Positions 51,672 through 60,916 are shown, numbered from the stretch's first letter. The stretch: DNA of 64,000 nt from Deinococcus malanensis (GCF_014647655.1 NZ_BMPP01000016.1:5339-69338); one strand, 5' to 3'. Translations and numbers: made by a program. Notes: generated by a model from the letters alone, not told the origin.

Positions 51672-53612
51672 TCACTTCCACTCCCTCAAGGAGCGTACCG
51701 AAGCGGGGGAATGATGGCGGAATGGCAAATGATGCCCCCCGGCAGACCAGCGCACGTTCCTTGGAATCTCCGACGACCCGCACTCAACTGTCCACCACGC
51801 GGACTGGGAAACGTGGCGCTCAGGCGGAAGCCGACGCAGTAAGAGGAGCTTGGCACGATGGGAGGAAGAGGAGCCTACTGGATGTGCTGCTGGAGAAGTG
51901 CTCGCCGGCAGATGAAAAGCGCACAGTTCGGTCAGGCCAGCCAATCCATCAAGACGCCAGTGACGCCGTGCAAGCGGGCCTCCGGTAGCTGCCCTGGATG
52001 GGGCGTGACCACCAGAGCTCAGGAGGGCGGGGAGCAGGGCCAGGGTGACATCCAGCAGTGGAGCAAAGTTGAATACTTTCGCCTGATTCCGCGTCCCGAA
52101 CACGCCAAGCAGCTTCTGCAGGTCGTCCGCCGGCCCGAATGTTCCCACGTACTTGAGGGCGTAATTGGACGCGTAATCACCCGCGGCAGCCTGAGTCGAT
52201 GCCGGAGCCAGCGTTCCTTCCAGCCTCGGGCCGAACGTCGCATCGAAGGTCTGGAGTGCGGGTACGCCAGCGCCTAGCCAGGGCAGCACCGTGATATCTA
52301 GACCAGTGGTGGCGTGCACGCCCAGTCCGCCTTCAAGACGTACCGCTTCGGCAGGCCCGAGGAGCTTCACGACTGGGTTGACGCCACCGACCGGGGTCAC
52401 CTCACGTGTTGGCTGCACGGTACTGGTGACGCGGTCGTACGCGAAGCCCAACTGAACCTTTCCGCCCAGCTTGCCTTCCAGAGCGAACTGCACCTTACCG
52501 AGCTTCAACTTGCCGTCCAACTGGAAGCCGGCGCCAAGGGGCACGGTGGGCGCAATGACGGTGGCGAGCGGACCGGTGAGCGGGACGGGCACCCGGGCGA
52601 ACACGGCGCGGCACTTCAGTTCACCCTGAACGCCCAGGTCCACATCCAGACCACCAGTGATGGTGCCGACTGCTTCACCGCTCACGAGGGCGGTCAGTGC
52701 CTGTAGTTCGTGGTTCACGATGTTCGTGGTGAAATCCACGTCGAGTTTCGATTCGAACTTGATGCTGATGAGATCGCCGGACAACAGCACGTCGAGGGTG
52801 CTGCTGCACGCGAACGGCCCGACATCAAACTCCTGTTTCGCGAAAGGTCCGGGGAGGACGGGGTCGGCGTCCCCCGGCAGGGGCTCGGACTGTGTCGTCA
52901 TGGGGCTGCCATCCTTCGTGCTTTTGGGGAGGCGGTACGTCAGCGTGACACTGCCGTCAGCGTGGCGCTGGACCTGCTCGGGCGCCTGCGGTCCGCTGAG
53001 TGGCACGAGGCTCGCCGCGTCGACACGCACGCGCTCGCTGACGTCCAGGTCCCGGTACAGTGCAGTCAGCGGCACGGTTTCCAGCGTCACGACGGTTCCG
53101 GCCCGGCTGGGATGAGTGCTGATCACTCGGCCGGAGATGGGCCGCTCGCCAGTAGCCAGCAGCACCTGGCCAGGCTGCGGCTGCCCAACATCCTGGAGCG
53201 TCACGGTGTAGCGCGCGCCGAGTGCGGATCCTTCCGCACCACCAGCGACCAGCACGGGAGCCGTGGTGATCTGCGCGTCGCTGACGACCAGGGCGTTCTC
53301 AGCTGTGCGCGCCACGCTCATGAGGAGCGGCCTGGAGGTAACGCCTCCGATGGTGGCCGTGAGGCTGCTGGATCCGGTGGCGACGTTGGCGGTGGCCACG
53401 CCGTCCTCATTTACGCTGATCACGTCCGGTGCCGAGGAGGTGAACGTTACTCGACCAAAGCAAGTCCGGCTGGTCGCGCAGTCAGGCCATCCAGTCCGCA
53501 AGCTCGAGCGTGAAGCAGCAGCAGAAAGCAGAGAAACAGCGAAGGAGTAAGGGTCGAATTCAGCAGTGAGCCTGTCCCCGCTAGCCAGCGCCACAAGCAT
53601 GGTTCGTATCAA
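51672..53612 (-). pseudogene. Exported Ig-like (Big2) surface protein, both ends damaged
   Basis: The reliable part runs from about 53460 to 52010: VTFTSSAPDVISVNEDGVAT and VATGSSSLTATIGGV (Big2-type Ig domain), then a long beta region, for example AEGSALGARYTVTLQDVGQP, SVTLTYRLPKSTKDG, GSELKCRAVFARV-like GELKCRAVFARVPVPLTG and PAEAVRLEGGLGVHATTGLD. The front of the open frame (MIRTMLVALASGDRLTAEFD) is antisense to the SRPBCC gene and is not the true start, and no signal peptide remains. The last 100 residues (from SSGGHAPSRA) are Arg/Ser/His-rich, suggesting a frameshift near 52010. Probably a dead adhesin-like protein. Confidence 0.6.
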
Positions 53613-54132
53613 ACTTCATCAGGACATCCAGCGTCCCCCTCAAGCCGTGTTTGATTATGCCTGCCAGCCACAGCACGCCCCGAACTGGATGCGCAGGGTC
53701 CTAGAGGTGAACGGGATCCGTCGGGCGACCTTTACACACAATGGACAGTTCCTCCTCATTACAAACATTCTGGGTAGACGGGTGGACTTGCGGTACCGAC
53801 TTTCGATTACCGAGCATCCATTGTCACTGCGGCTGTTCTCACTGTGTAAGCCGGTGCCGCATGCCTGGCACTACATGTTTGAAGCGTACGGTGACGGCAC
53901 GCGCGTGACTGCAGTCATTGAGGGCTGGCCGGAATCATTTTCCCGACTGACGACGCCACTCATGGTGTATGGTCTGCATCGCGAGATGCGAGCCATGCTG
54001 CTCGCCCTTAAAGACCTGCTGGAAATCGGTGTGGTCACTTCACGCGGGAAGGGGGTTACGTTTCTACTTCCTGGAGCGGCCATGGACGGTTCTGTTGTGG
54101 AAGGCGCCGCTCTCCCCTATCACACCAGATGA
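53599..54132 (+). CDS. SRPBCC-superfamily (START-like) protein
   Basis: 177 residues: MVRIKLHQDIQRPPQAVFDY, ACQPQHAPNWMRRVLEVNG, LRYRLSITEHPLSLRLFSLC, RVTAVIEGWPESFSRLTTPL and GLHREMRAMLLALKDLLEIG. This is a helix-grip domain that binds hydrophobic ligands, and the family includes polyketide cyclase-like and coenzyme Q-binding proteins. The last 30 residues (VTSRGKGVTFLLPGAAMDG) look foreign, so the end may be rearranged. Start at ATG 53599; GTG 53566 would lie over the neighbour's false frame. Confidence 0.7.
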   Translation: MVRIKLHQDIQRPPQAVFDYACQPQHAPNWMRRVLEVNGIRRATFTHNGQFLLITNILGRRVDLRYRLSITEHPLSLRLFSLCKPVPHAWHYMFEAYGDGTRVTAVIEGWPESFSRLTTPLMVYGLHREMRAMLLALKDLLEIGVVTSRGKGVTFLLPGAAMDGSVVEGAALPYHTR

Positions 54133-54662
54133 ACCCGGCTCGCAGCTCGCTTCCCTCAAGGATGCGGAGCGCCACGTCCGTGAACTGATCAAGCGTGCTG
54201 GTGGTGCGGACTCGGTCAGCAGTTTTGACCAGAGTGCCGGGTCGCGCCGGACGGATCTGGCCCGTGGCGCGATAGGGGCCCTGCTCCGTGAAGATCCGTA
54301 TACGACGGCGCTGGCGTTCCTAGCGTCCTGGCTGGATCCGCTGAATCCCGAGCACCTGGTCAACGCCTCCGGTGTCCTGAATACACTACGGCGGCCCAAC
54401 GAGGCCCTGACACTACTGGACGGCGCGGCGAAACTGAAGTTTGAAACGGCACCGATAGGCATTCTGCTTGACGCGATCGCCCTGAACAACCGCGGCCATG
54501 CGCTGGTGCTGCTGGGCCGATGCCGAAGGCAAGCTTCGCGCCGCATGAAAAACTGCCCCGCAGCTGTCCGAGGCAAGTGCCAACCTGACCGTGGCCCTGC
54601 TGTGCCAAGGCAAGACGGACGCGGCCATTCAGGCACAACGGGCGGCGCGACTCGGAGAGGTT
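54131..54662 (+). pseudogene. Tetratricopeptide-repeat protein fragment
   Basis: The plus strand reads LREDPYTTALAFLASWLDPL, NPEHLVNASGVLNTLRRPNE, ALTLLDGAAKLKFETAPIG and LNNRGHALVLLGR, then shifts frame to ADAEGKLRAA, TGA, KTAPQLSEASANLTVALLCQ, GKTDAAIQAQRAARLGE. This is TPR superhelix sequence with one frameshift and one stop, lacking both ends. It begins where the SRPBCC gene ends and stops at the convergent TPR-GGDEF gene. Confidence 0.5.
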
Positions 54663-56226
54663 ACCGCTGGACGGGCTCCGATACTGCCCGGACCTGGTTG
54701 CGACCGGCTGCTTTCGCCTGGTACAGCGCGGTGTCGGCGGCGAGCAGCGTGGCCTTCAGGTCCCGCTGGCGGTCGAGCAGGGCAACACCGAAACTGCCGG
54801 AGGTGTGCAGGCCTGGAGCGAAGCCGTTCCAGTCAAGGCCCGTCAGGGAGCGCCTCAGGCGTTCGCAGGACTCCTGGGCTTCCGCGAGCGTCACTCCGGT
54901 CAGGATCACCACGAACTCCTCACCACCGAATCGGGCGACGCTGTCGCCGGCCCGCACTTCGGCCCTCAGTGTCTGCGCCACTCGGCTGAGGACCAGGTCA
55001 CCTGTCGCGTGGCCCCAGGTGTCGTTCACTTGTTTGAAATGGTCCAGGTCCAGCAGGGCGACGGCAATGCTGGCAGCATGCGGCGCCTGAGTGTGCAGGT
55101 CGGTCAGCAGTTGCATGGCGTAAGCGCGGTTGGGAATCCCAGTCAGGGCGTCTTGCAGGGCAGCCTCCGCGAAAGCTGCCGCCCGGACGTCTGCTTCCCG
55201 GGCCTGCTGCGTGATTTGCCCGAGCAGCGCCCGCTGCTGTTGGTTCTGACGGTAGAGCGATTCCACTTGCCGGGTCACTGCACGCTGCATCTCGAACGCT
55301 TCGTGATACCGCCGCGTATGCGCGTAAGCATCCGCCAGCGCTTCACGGCAGCGGATCACCCACAGGTCCTGATGATCCCGGGCGAAATGAGCGGTGGCGG
55401 CCTGAGCGTCGTCAATCGCTTCCGCCCACTGGCCCATGCGTGCCATAAGCCGGCTGCGGCTGAACAGCGCACGTCCGGACATGGTGCCGCTTCCCACCCC
55501 GGACGACAGGTGCACAAACTCGTCGGCCAGTTGCCGTGAGGCCGTCAGGTCGCCCTCGCACAAGGCGTGGCGCATCAAGGCGTCGAGAACGTCCAGGGTA
55601 CGCAGTGCATTCGTCAGGTTGCCCCGGTGGGCATTCAGCCTTCGCAGCTCCCCGGCAGACTCCGCGAGGCGCGGTTTCAGGACGTCGTGGTCTGTGGACG
55701 CTTCCGGCATCAGCACTTCAGTGGCACTCACCACGTAATTGATGTGGAACGCCTGCCTGAGCTCAACGGATTCCGGCAGGTCCAGCGCATCCACGTGAGG
55801 GGAATGCCACAGGTCGTGCAGTCGGGTGGCGGCCTCCAGGTACTGCCCGCGCTCCATCAGGTAATGAGCGGCATTGATCACCACCAGGGCCACGCCGCGG
55901 TGATCTCCGGCCTGCTCGGCCAGTTTCTCAGCGGCGCGGAACTGCTCCGCGGCTCCCAGATCATCGTAACCTTCGGCCTGAACGATTGCCAGGGTCACGT
56001 GAGCTTTCACCTGAAGGGGCAGGTCGTGGCTGGCGCGGGCCAGCTCCAGGCAGGACAGGGCGTGGGACAGTGCAGCGCCCGTGTCGCCGATATCCAGCGC
56101 CACATAGGTCGCCTCCCGGTGTAACAGAGCCTGGGTGGCTACGTCGCCTGCCCGGCTGATCTGCCCTTGAAGTTGCGCAAGTTCGTCCTTCAGGGCCGCC
56201 ATGGATGGTGGAAGGGCCGGCGTCAC
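54661..56226 (-). CDS. TPR-GGDEF diguanylate cyclase
   Basis: 521 residues. TPR-like helical repeats occupy about 20-330 (ALLHREATYVALDIGDTGAA, FRAAEKLAEQAGDHRGVALV, WVIRCREALADAYAHTRRYH). A short coiled coil follows, then a complete GGDEF domain (about 350-515): LQDALTGIPNRAYAMQLL, VALLDLDHFKQVNDTWGH and ARFGGEEFVVIL, all catalytic residues present. It should make cyclic di-GMP from GTP. No inhibitory-site RxxD is clearly visible upstream of GGEEF. Start GTG 56226; ATG 56202 is possible. It lies 89 nt downstream of the giant GGDEF-HD-GYP gene on the same strand, opposing its likely phosphodiesterase. Confidence 0.9.
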   Translation of the reverse strand: MTPALPPSMAALKDELAQLQGQISRAGDVATQALLHREATYVALDIGDTGAALSHALSCLELARASHDLPLQVKAHVTLAIVQAEGYDDLGAAEQFRAAEKLAEQAGDHRGVALVVINAAHYLMERGQYLEAATRLHDLWHSPHVDALDLPESVELRQAFHINYVVSATEVLMPEASTDHDVLKPRLAESAGELRRLNAHRGNLTNALRTLDVLDALMRHALCEGDLTASRQLADEFVHLSSGVGSGTMSGRALFSRSRLMARMGQWAEAIDDAQAATAHFARDHQDLWVIRCREALADAYAHTRRYHEAFEMQRAVTRQVESLYRQNQQQRALLGQITQQAREADVRAAAFAEAALQDALTGIPNRAYAMQLLTDLHTQAPHAASIAVALLDLDHFKQVNDTWGHATGDLVLSRVAQTLRAEVRAGDSVARFGGEEFVVILTGVTLAEAQESCERLRRSLTGLDWNGFAPGLHTSGSFGVALLDRQRDLKATLLAADTALYQAKAAGRNQVRAVSEPVQR

Positions 56227-56314
56227 AACCGGCCCTTCACGAGCCGTCGGGAGCGGCGCGTGGCGCCCGACGACGCGCCTGAAGCGACGGCCGCGCTACA
56301 GAGCATCTCAGGTG

Positions 56315-59203
56315 TCACGGGGTTTCCTTCTGCGGGTAATGCGCGCCGGCCCTGTGTTCCGGCGGCAGGCCCGACGCTCGAGCCAACGCGCAGAACACCT
56401 TCACGATCCGCGGATCGAACATCTCACCCGACTTCCGCTGGATTTCCGACAGGGCCTCGCTGGCGGACCAGGCCGGCTTGTAAGGCCTTTGGTTCGTCAG
56501 GGCGTCGTAGGTGTCCACCACCGCGAAAATCCGGGCCACCAGCGGGATGTCCGCTCCAGCGAGGCCGTCCGGATACCCGGCGCCGTCCCACCGCTCGTGG
56601 TGGTGCCGGATGACCTGCCGCGCTTCGTCCGGGAGGGTTGGGATCCGGCGCGACAGCGTGTCGGCAATGCCCGCGTGACTTTTCATGATGGCCCATTCGG
56701 CAGGATCCAGCGGACCTGGCTTCAGCAGAATGTGATCAGGAACAGCCAGTTTTCCGATGTCGTGCAGATATGCGCCCTGGCGGAGGCCTTCGAGAGCGGC
56801 GTGATCCAGGCCCACAGCCTGCCCTAGGCGCAGGGCAAGGGCCACGACCCGCTCGGTGTGACCCGCGGTCTCAAAGTCACGCAGCTCCAGCGACAATCCC
56901 AGGGCCAGCATGGCGCCTTCGCGGGTGGCGGCAATATCCGCGATGTGCGCTTCGCGGTCCAGCGCACGCCCGATCAGTTCGGCCACACGCATCGTGAGTG
57001 GTACGCCCGCCGGCGGCAGTTCAGCCAGTGCATGCGTCCACAGCATAGCCACGGTTCCCACGTTGACTCCCCGTTCCCACACGGGAACAATCACCAGGCC
57101 GCGCAGCCCCGCAGCTGCCAACCACGCGGCTGCCCCGGTGAAGTCACCGGCGGTGCCCGTCAGGAACGCCGCCTCTCCAACAAGCTTGATCAGACTGTCC
57201 GCGCCTTCGGCCTGGGTGAAACGTGTCAGAAGTTCGGCGGATCCGGCGGGCCAGGTGCCGTCCCAGATCACCGCCTGTCTGTCAGGAAGGTTGAACACCG
57301 CAGCATCGGCGCCCAGGAAGGAGCGGCAGCTGGCCAGGGACTCGCGTGCGATTTGCATGGGATCCTCAGAGTGGCTGAGCTGCGACGAGAGATCGGCGAG
57401 CATCCGAAATTCCTGGGTGTGCCGCTGCTCCTGCTGGACCGCCCAGAGGTGCTCGAAGGCCAGCGCCCCGGCGGACGCGAGGGCGCGCAGCAGCCGGCCG
57501 TCGAGTTCCGTGAAGGTACGCGGCTCTTCCCGCAGGGCAAGCAGCGCGCCGATCGGTCCGCCGTCGGCACGCAGCAGCGGCGCCACAAGCATCGCTCCGG
57601 CCCGGGCGTGCGTCAGCTGATGGATCCGGGCGTCACCCAGCACGTCCTGGACGATCTGCACTTCAGCGCCGTCAATCGCGTGCCAGGTCAGTCCCGTGCC
57701 GCGGGGAATCGCGATGTGCTCCAGTTCAGCGTACGCCCCTGAGCCTGCCACCAGTGACAGGGCGTCACGAGCGGCGTCGTACCGGGCCACGGCCACGTGC
57801 TCCGTAGCGAGCAGCGCGCGGGATTCACCAACCAGGCGCCGTTCGAGTTCATCCTGACGGTGAATGTGACGCAGCGCGAAGTTCGCGTCGGCCAGGACTT
57901 CCAGTTCTCGAGTCCGGGCGTGTTCACGGGCGCGGCGGTGATGAACGGCGAGGATGGCGCCCGCCTGCGCGGCGAACTCTTCCGCCAGCCGCATTTCGTG
58001 GGCTTCGAAGGCCTGATCGGACGACAGGCTCTCCAGGTTGATCAGAGCGGTGACGCGGCCGTCAGCCACGACGGGAGCGCTGAGGCTCGCGCGGACATCC
58101 GAAAGGGAACCGTGCTCCCGGTACGTGTCAACCAGCGCTGCGGATCCGGAATGCTGATGAATGGCCACGGACCACTTCTCTATGTCCCGGCCGCGGATCA
58201 CGCGGGCTTTCCCCGCCGCCCAGTCCTGGTCGTCGCCATGCCAGGCCCGCAAGGTCGCGTCCGGGTTCCTCAGGCCGAGCAACGCGTCCGAATACCCCAC
58301 CTGAGCCTGGAGGACCTGCGCGTCACCCTCACGCACGAACAGCGTTCCCGCTTCAGCGCTGGGAACAGCGGCAATCACGGCACGCAAAAACGGCGTCCAG
58401 ATGTCCTCGCCGGGAACGTCGCTGCTCATCAGGGACGAGGTGGCCCGCAACGCCTGCCACATCATCTCAGCGGTGATGCCCGCCTCGGCCTGGACAGGCC
58501 CCCGCGATAAGCTCAGCCCGCGCTTGGCGCGGTGCGCCATCTTGTCACGCAGCATGCGGTGGTCAGCAAGCCGCAGCAGGTCGTTGGGGGCGCCGGCGTC
58601 CACCGGAAACGCCGCGTGACCGACCGACGCACGCGCCTGCTGGAACCCTGACGCGCGCAGATGACCATTGATGTTCTGAACGGTGACGCGCAGCTCACTC
58701 CACACGAACTGGTCACCAGTCAGCAGCACGAGAAATTCATCGCCGCCAAGGCGGTACACGCTGGCCGGCACCGGAAATTCCTGGTGCAGGGTCCGCGCGA
58801 ACAGACGCAGGAGCCGGTCGCCCTGCTCATGCCCCTGGGTGTCATTCACGGCCTTCAGGTCGTCCAGATCAAGCAGCAGCAGATGAACGGCCTCGCCGGT
58901 CCGAGCGGAGTGCGCCAGGGTCAGGTTAAAGTCCTCGTCAAACGCCTGACGGTCACGCAGGCCGGTCAGGAGGTCGGTGCAGGCCGCGCCCCTCACGCGG
59001 TGAGGCGGAAGTCCGCTCTCCTCCGGAGGAATGAGAGGCGCGTCACCGTGCTTGAAGCAGGCTCGGAGATACTGCGCCGTTCGGTCCGGCACCGGGCTGC
59101 CTGCCGCGGCCGCCAGATGGATGAGTCGCTCCACTTCATCGTTCAGCTGCGTCACGCGGAGATCTGCTGCCTCCTGGCCATTGTTCAACCCCGGTTCGGT
59201 CAC
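56315..59203 (-). CDS. GGDEF-GAF-GAF-GAF-HD-GYP protein (dual cyclic di-GMP enzyme)
   Basis: 962 residues. A GGDEF domain sits near the N-terminus (about 75-240: ACTDLLTGLRDRQAFDE, LLLDLDDLKAVNDTQGHEQG, YRLGGDEFLVLL), three GAF-like sensor domains occupy about 260-760, and an HD-GYP domain (about 770-950) is C-terminal: TAGHTERVVALALRLG, AYLHDIGKLAVPDHI and RWDGAGYPDGL. Both catalytic halves keep their motifs, so the protein could make and degrade cyclic di-GMP, with the GAF domains choosing. GGDEF first and HD-GYP last is an uncommon order. Start at the ATG at 59203, followed downstream by the TPR-GGDEF gene. Confidence 0.9.
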   Translation of the reverse strand: MTEPGLNNGQEAADLRVTQLNDEVERLIHLAAAAGSPVPDRTAQYLRACFKHGDAPLIPPEESGLPPHRVRGAACTDLLTGLRDRQAFDEDFNLTLAHSARTGEAVHLLLLDLDDLKAVNDTQGHEQGDRLLRLFARTLHQEFPVPASVYRLGGDEFLVLLTGDQFVWSELRVTVQNINGHLRASGFQQARASVGHAAFPVDAGAPNDLLRLADHRMLRDKMAHRAKRGLSLSRGPVQAEAGITAEMMWQALRATSSLMSSDVPGEDIWTPFLRAVIAAVPSAEAGTLFVREGDAQVLQAQVGYSDALLGLRNPDATLRAWHGDDQDWAAGKARVIRGRDIEKWSVAIHQHSGSAALVDTYREHGSLSDVRASLSAPVVADGRVTALINLESLSSDQAFEAHEMRLAEEFAAQAGAILAVHHRRAREHARTRELEVLADANFALRHIHRQDELERRLVGESRALLATEHVAVARYDAARDALSLVAGSGAYAELEHIAIPRGTGLTWHAIDGAEVQIVQDVLGDARIHQLTHARAGAMLVAPLLRADGGPIGALLALREEPRTFTELDGRLLRALASAGALAFEHLWAVQQEQRHTQEFRMLADLSSQLSHSEDPMQIARESLASCRSFLGADAAVFNLPDRQAVIWDGTWPAGSAELLTRFTQAEGADSLIKLVGEAAFLTGTAGDFTGAAAWLAAAGLRGLVIVPVWERGVNVGTVAMLWTHALAELPPAGVPLTMRVAELIGRALDREAHIADIAATREGAMLALGLSLELRDFETAGHTERVVALALRLGQAVGLDHAALEGLRQGAYLHDIGKLAVPDHILLKPGPLDPAEWAIMKSHAGIADTLSRRIPTLPDEARQVIRHHHERWDGAGYPDGLAGADIPLVARIFAVVDTYDALTNQRPYKPAWSASEALSEIQRKSGEMFDPRIVKVFCALARASGLPPEHRAGAHYPQKETP

Positions 59204-59420
59204 GAACGCACCTTCTGTCGAGCCGGGGTTGCAGAACAGGCCGACTGGGTCACAGGGCTGGCTCCCGGCTCGTGTCGCGCTTCAGGACACACATTCCCCT
59301 CAGAGTAGGCGAAGGTCATATCATGCGTCTTACTTGGAGTGCACCCTCATTACCGGGCCACGAGGCAAGACACTTCGCCCTGGTCAGCCGCTACGCTGAC
59401 CATACCGCGAAGGAGTCAGC

Positions 59421-59720
59421 ATGCCCGGACGTCATCACAGCCGAGAGTTCAAACTTGAAGTGGTCAGCCAGATCAACACCGGCCAGCGCAGTACCGCTCA
59501 GCTCAGCCGCGAGCACTCACTCGCCCCAAGTCTGATTCACCGTTGGCGTAAAGAGGTCGAGGCGCGCGGCGTCGCCGCATTCACCGATGGAGCAGCGACA
59601 GATCGCAGTGCTGAACTGAGAATCGCAGAGCTGGAACGGTACTGCGGCCAGTTGTCACTGGAGAACCCGCTGTTAAAAAAGTCCTTATCGACGTACCGCT
59701 CGAACAGCGGCACCAAATGA
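59421..59720 (+). CDS. IS3-family transposase OrfA
   Basis: 99 residues: MPGRHHSREFKLEVVSQINT, STAQLSREHSLAPSLIHRWR and KEVEARGV make the HTH of IS3 OrfA, followed by a leucine zipper (AELRIAELERYCGQLSLENP). A slippery AAAAAAG at 59675-59681 (codons TTA AAA AAG) sits before its end. A -1 shift there yields KKVLIDVPLEQRHQMIQDAR and enters the OrfB frame. The full transposase is thus an OrfAB fusion made by programmed frameshifting, as in other IS3 elements. Confidence 0.85.
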   Translation: MPGRHHSREFKLEVVSQINTGQRSTAQLSREHSLAPSLIHRWRKEVEARGVAAFTDGAATDRSAELRIAELERYCGQLSLENPLLKKSLSTYRSNSGTK

Positions 59721-60436
59721 TTCAGGATGCGCGCGGCGCGCATCCTGAGGTGTCGGTACGTTGCCTCTGTCGGTTGCACGACGTCAGCCGTTCCTGGTAC
59801 CTCCAGCGGCAGGGCACACAGGTTACCGACCGGGATCAACCCCTGGCCGAGGAGATCGAGGCCGTAGTGCTGAAGTGGAGCGGCTATGGGTATCGCCGCG
59901 TGACCTGCGAATTAGCCCGCCGGGGACTTTGGGCGAACCACAAGCGTGTCCTCCGCGTGATGCGGGAACGCCGACTCTGGTGCCGACCCAAGCGTCGGCA
60001 CCAGGCGACGACCGATTCCGCACACCAGGGCGCCCGCTTTCCTAATCTGCTGCCCGAGATGGTTGCCGACCGGCCCGATCAGGTCTGGCAGGCCGATCTC
60101 ACCTACGTGAGGGTGCAGGCGGGCTTCGTGTATCTGGCGTGTGTGCTGGACAGCTTTACTCCCGAGATCGTGGGGTGGGCGATGTCGAACATGATGGACG
60201 TGGCGTTGCCCCTGACGGCTCTGGACAACGCGCTGACAGCGCGTTGTCCTCCTCCTGGCCTGCTGCATCACTCGGATCAGGGGTCGCAATACGCCAGTCG
60301 GTGCTATATCGATCGGTTGAGGGCGATGGGCATCAGGCCAAGTATGTCCTGGTCAGGAAATCCCTATGACAATGCTCGGATGGAGACTTCTGCAAGTCCA
60401 ACATGGAAAACAACGTCGCCGTGTCGCATAGCGTGA
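59717..60436 (+). CDS. IS3-family transposase OrfB, C-terminally truncated
   Basis: 239 residues of the DDE integrase: GYRRVTCELARRGLWANHKR (HTH_21), WQADLTYVRVQAGFVYLACV (first Asp), LLHHSDQGSQYASRCYIDRL (second Asp) and GNPYDNARMET (Glu). After METSAS the sequence leaves the family; normal enzymes continue with ESFFKTLKxE and about 45 more residues. The catalytic triad is present but the C-terminus is replaced by recA-derived sequence, so the protein is probably inactive. Confidence 0.8.
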   Translation: MIQDARGAHPEVSVRCLCRLHDVSRSWYLQRQGTQVTDRDQPLAEEIEAVVLKWSGYGYRRVTCELARRGLWANHKRVLRVMRERRLWCRPKRRHQATTDSAHQGARFPNLLPEMVADRPDQVWQADLTYVRVQAGFVYLACVLDSFTPEIVGWAMSNMMDVALPLTALDNALTARCPPPGLLHHSDQGSQYASRCYIDRLRAMGIRPSMSWSGNPYDNARMETSASPTWKTTSPCRIA

Positions 60437-60744
60437 AAATCAAGACGGTGAAGAACAAGATCGCCCCGCCGTTCAAGGAAGTCGAGCTGACCCTGCGGTA
60501 CGGTCACGGCTTTGACGCTATGGATGACCTGGTCACACTCGCGACCAACTTCAAGGTCATCAAGAAGGCTGGCAGCTTCTACTCCTATAACGACGAGCGG
60601 ATCGGGCAGGGCAAGGAGAAGGCAGTGGCCTTCCTGAGTGAACGCCCTGACCTGCTCGAGGAGATCCGTGCGCGGGTGCTCGAACCGATGTGCGGCGGCC
60701 CAGCAGCCAAGACCACCGACGCAGAATCTACCCTCACCGCCTGA
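60385..60744 (+). pseudogene. recA: RecA C-terminal fragment
   Basis: SVKIKTVKNKIAPPFKEVEL, TLRYGHGFDAMDDLVTLATN, FKVIKKAGSFYSYNDERIGQ and GKEKAVAFLSERPDLLEEIR match the RecA C-terminal domain (VKNKVAxPF, GSxYSYxxxxIGQGKE), with strong similarity in layout to deinococcal RecA. The first two thirds, with Walker A and the L1/L2 loops, are missing because the IS3 element joins at about 60385. A strong terminator follows. Several deinococci carry extra plasmid recA genes; this is most likely a broken copy. Confidence 0.8.
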
Positions 60745-60755
60745 CGATCAAACTC

Positions 60756-60793
60756 AAGCGACCCCCCGGACCGAAAGATCCGGGGGGTCGCTT
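60756..60793 (+). terminator. Terminator of the recA fragment
   Basis: AAGCGACCCCCCGGA (60756-60770) and TCCGGGGGGTCGCTT (60779-60793) form a perfect 15-bp stem with an 8-nt loop, 11 nt past the stop codon. Confidence 0.8.
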
Positions 60794-60889
60794 CTGGTGC
60801 TGAACCCCACCGTGACACCCGTGTCATGACGTGCTACGTAAACTCAACGCATCAACAAGTTCAATCCGCCCGAGTGAAGGCGGTTCTCC

Positions 60890-60916
60890 AGCCCTGCCTC
60901 GGTGCAGGGCTTTTCC
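60890..60916 (+). terminator. Hairpin terminator
   Basis: AGCCCTGC and GCAGGGCT pair perfectly around a 6-nt loop, followed by TTTTCCC. It lies between the recA fragment and the next small gene. Confidence 0.55.

Larger units (their letters stand above)
59421..60436 (+). mobile_element. IS3-family insertion sequence, 3' end truncated
   Basis: Two overlapping transposase frames with an A-AAA-AAG slippery signal between them, ending inside the transposase where recA sequence begins (about 60385). The right terminal repeat is therefore missing. The left repeat was not located with confidence. Confidence 0.75.
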
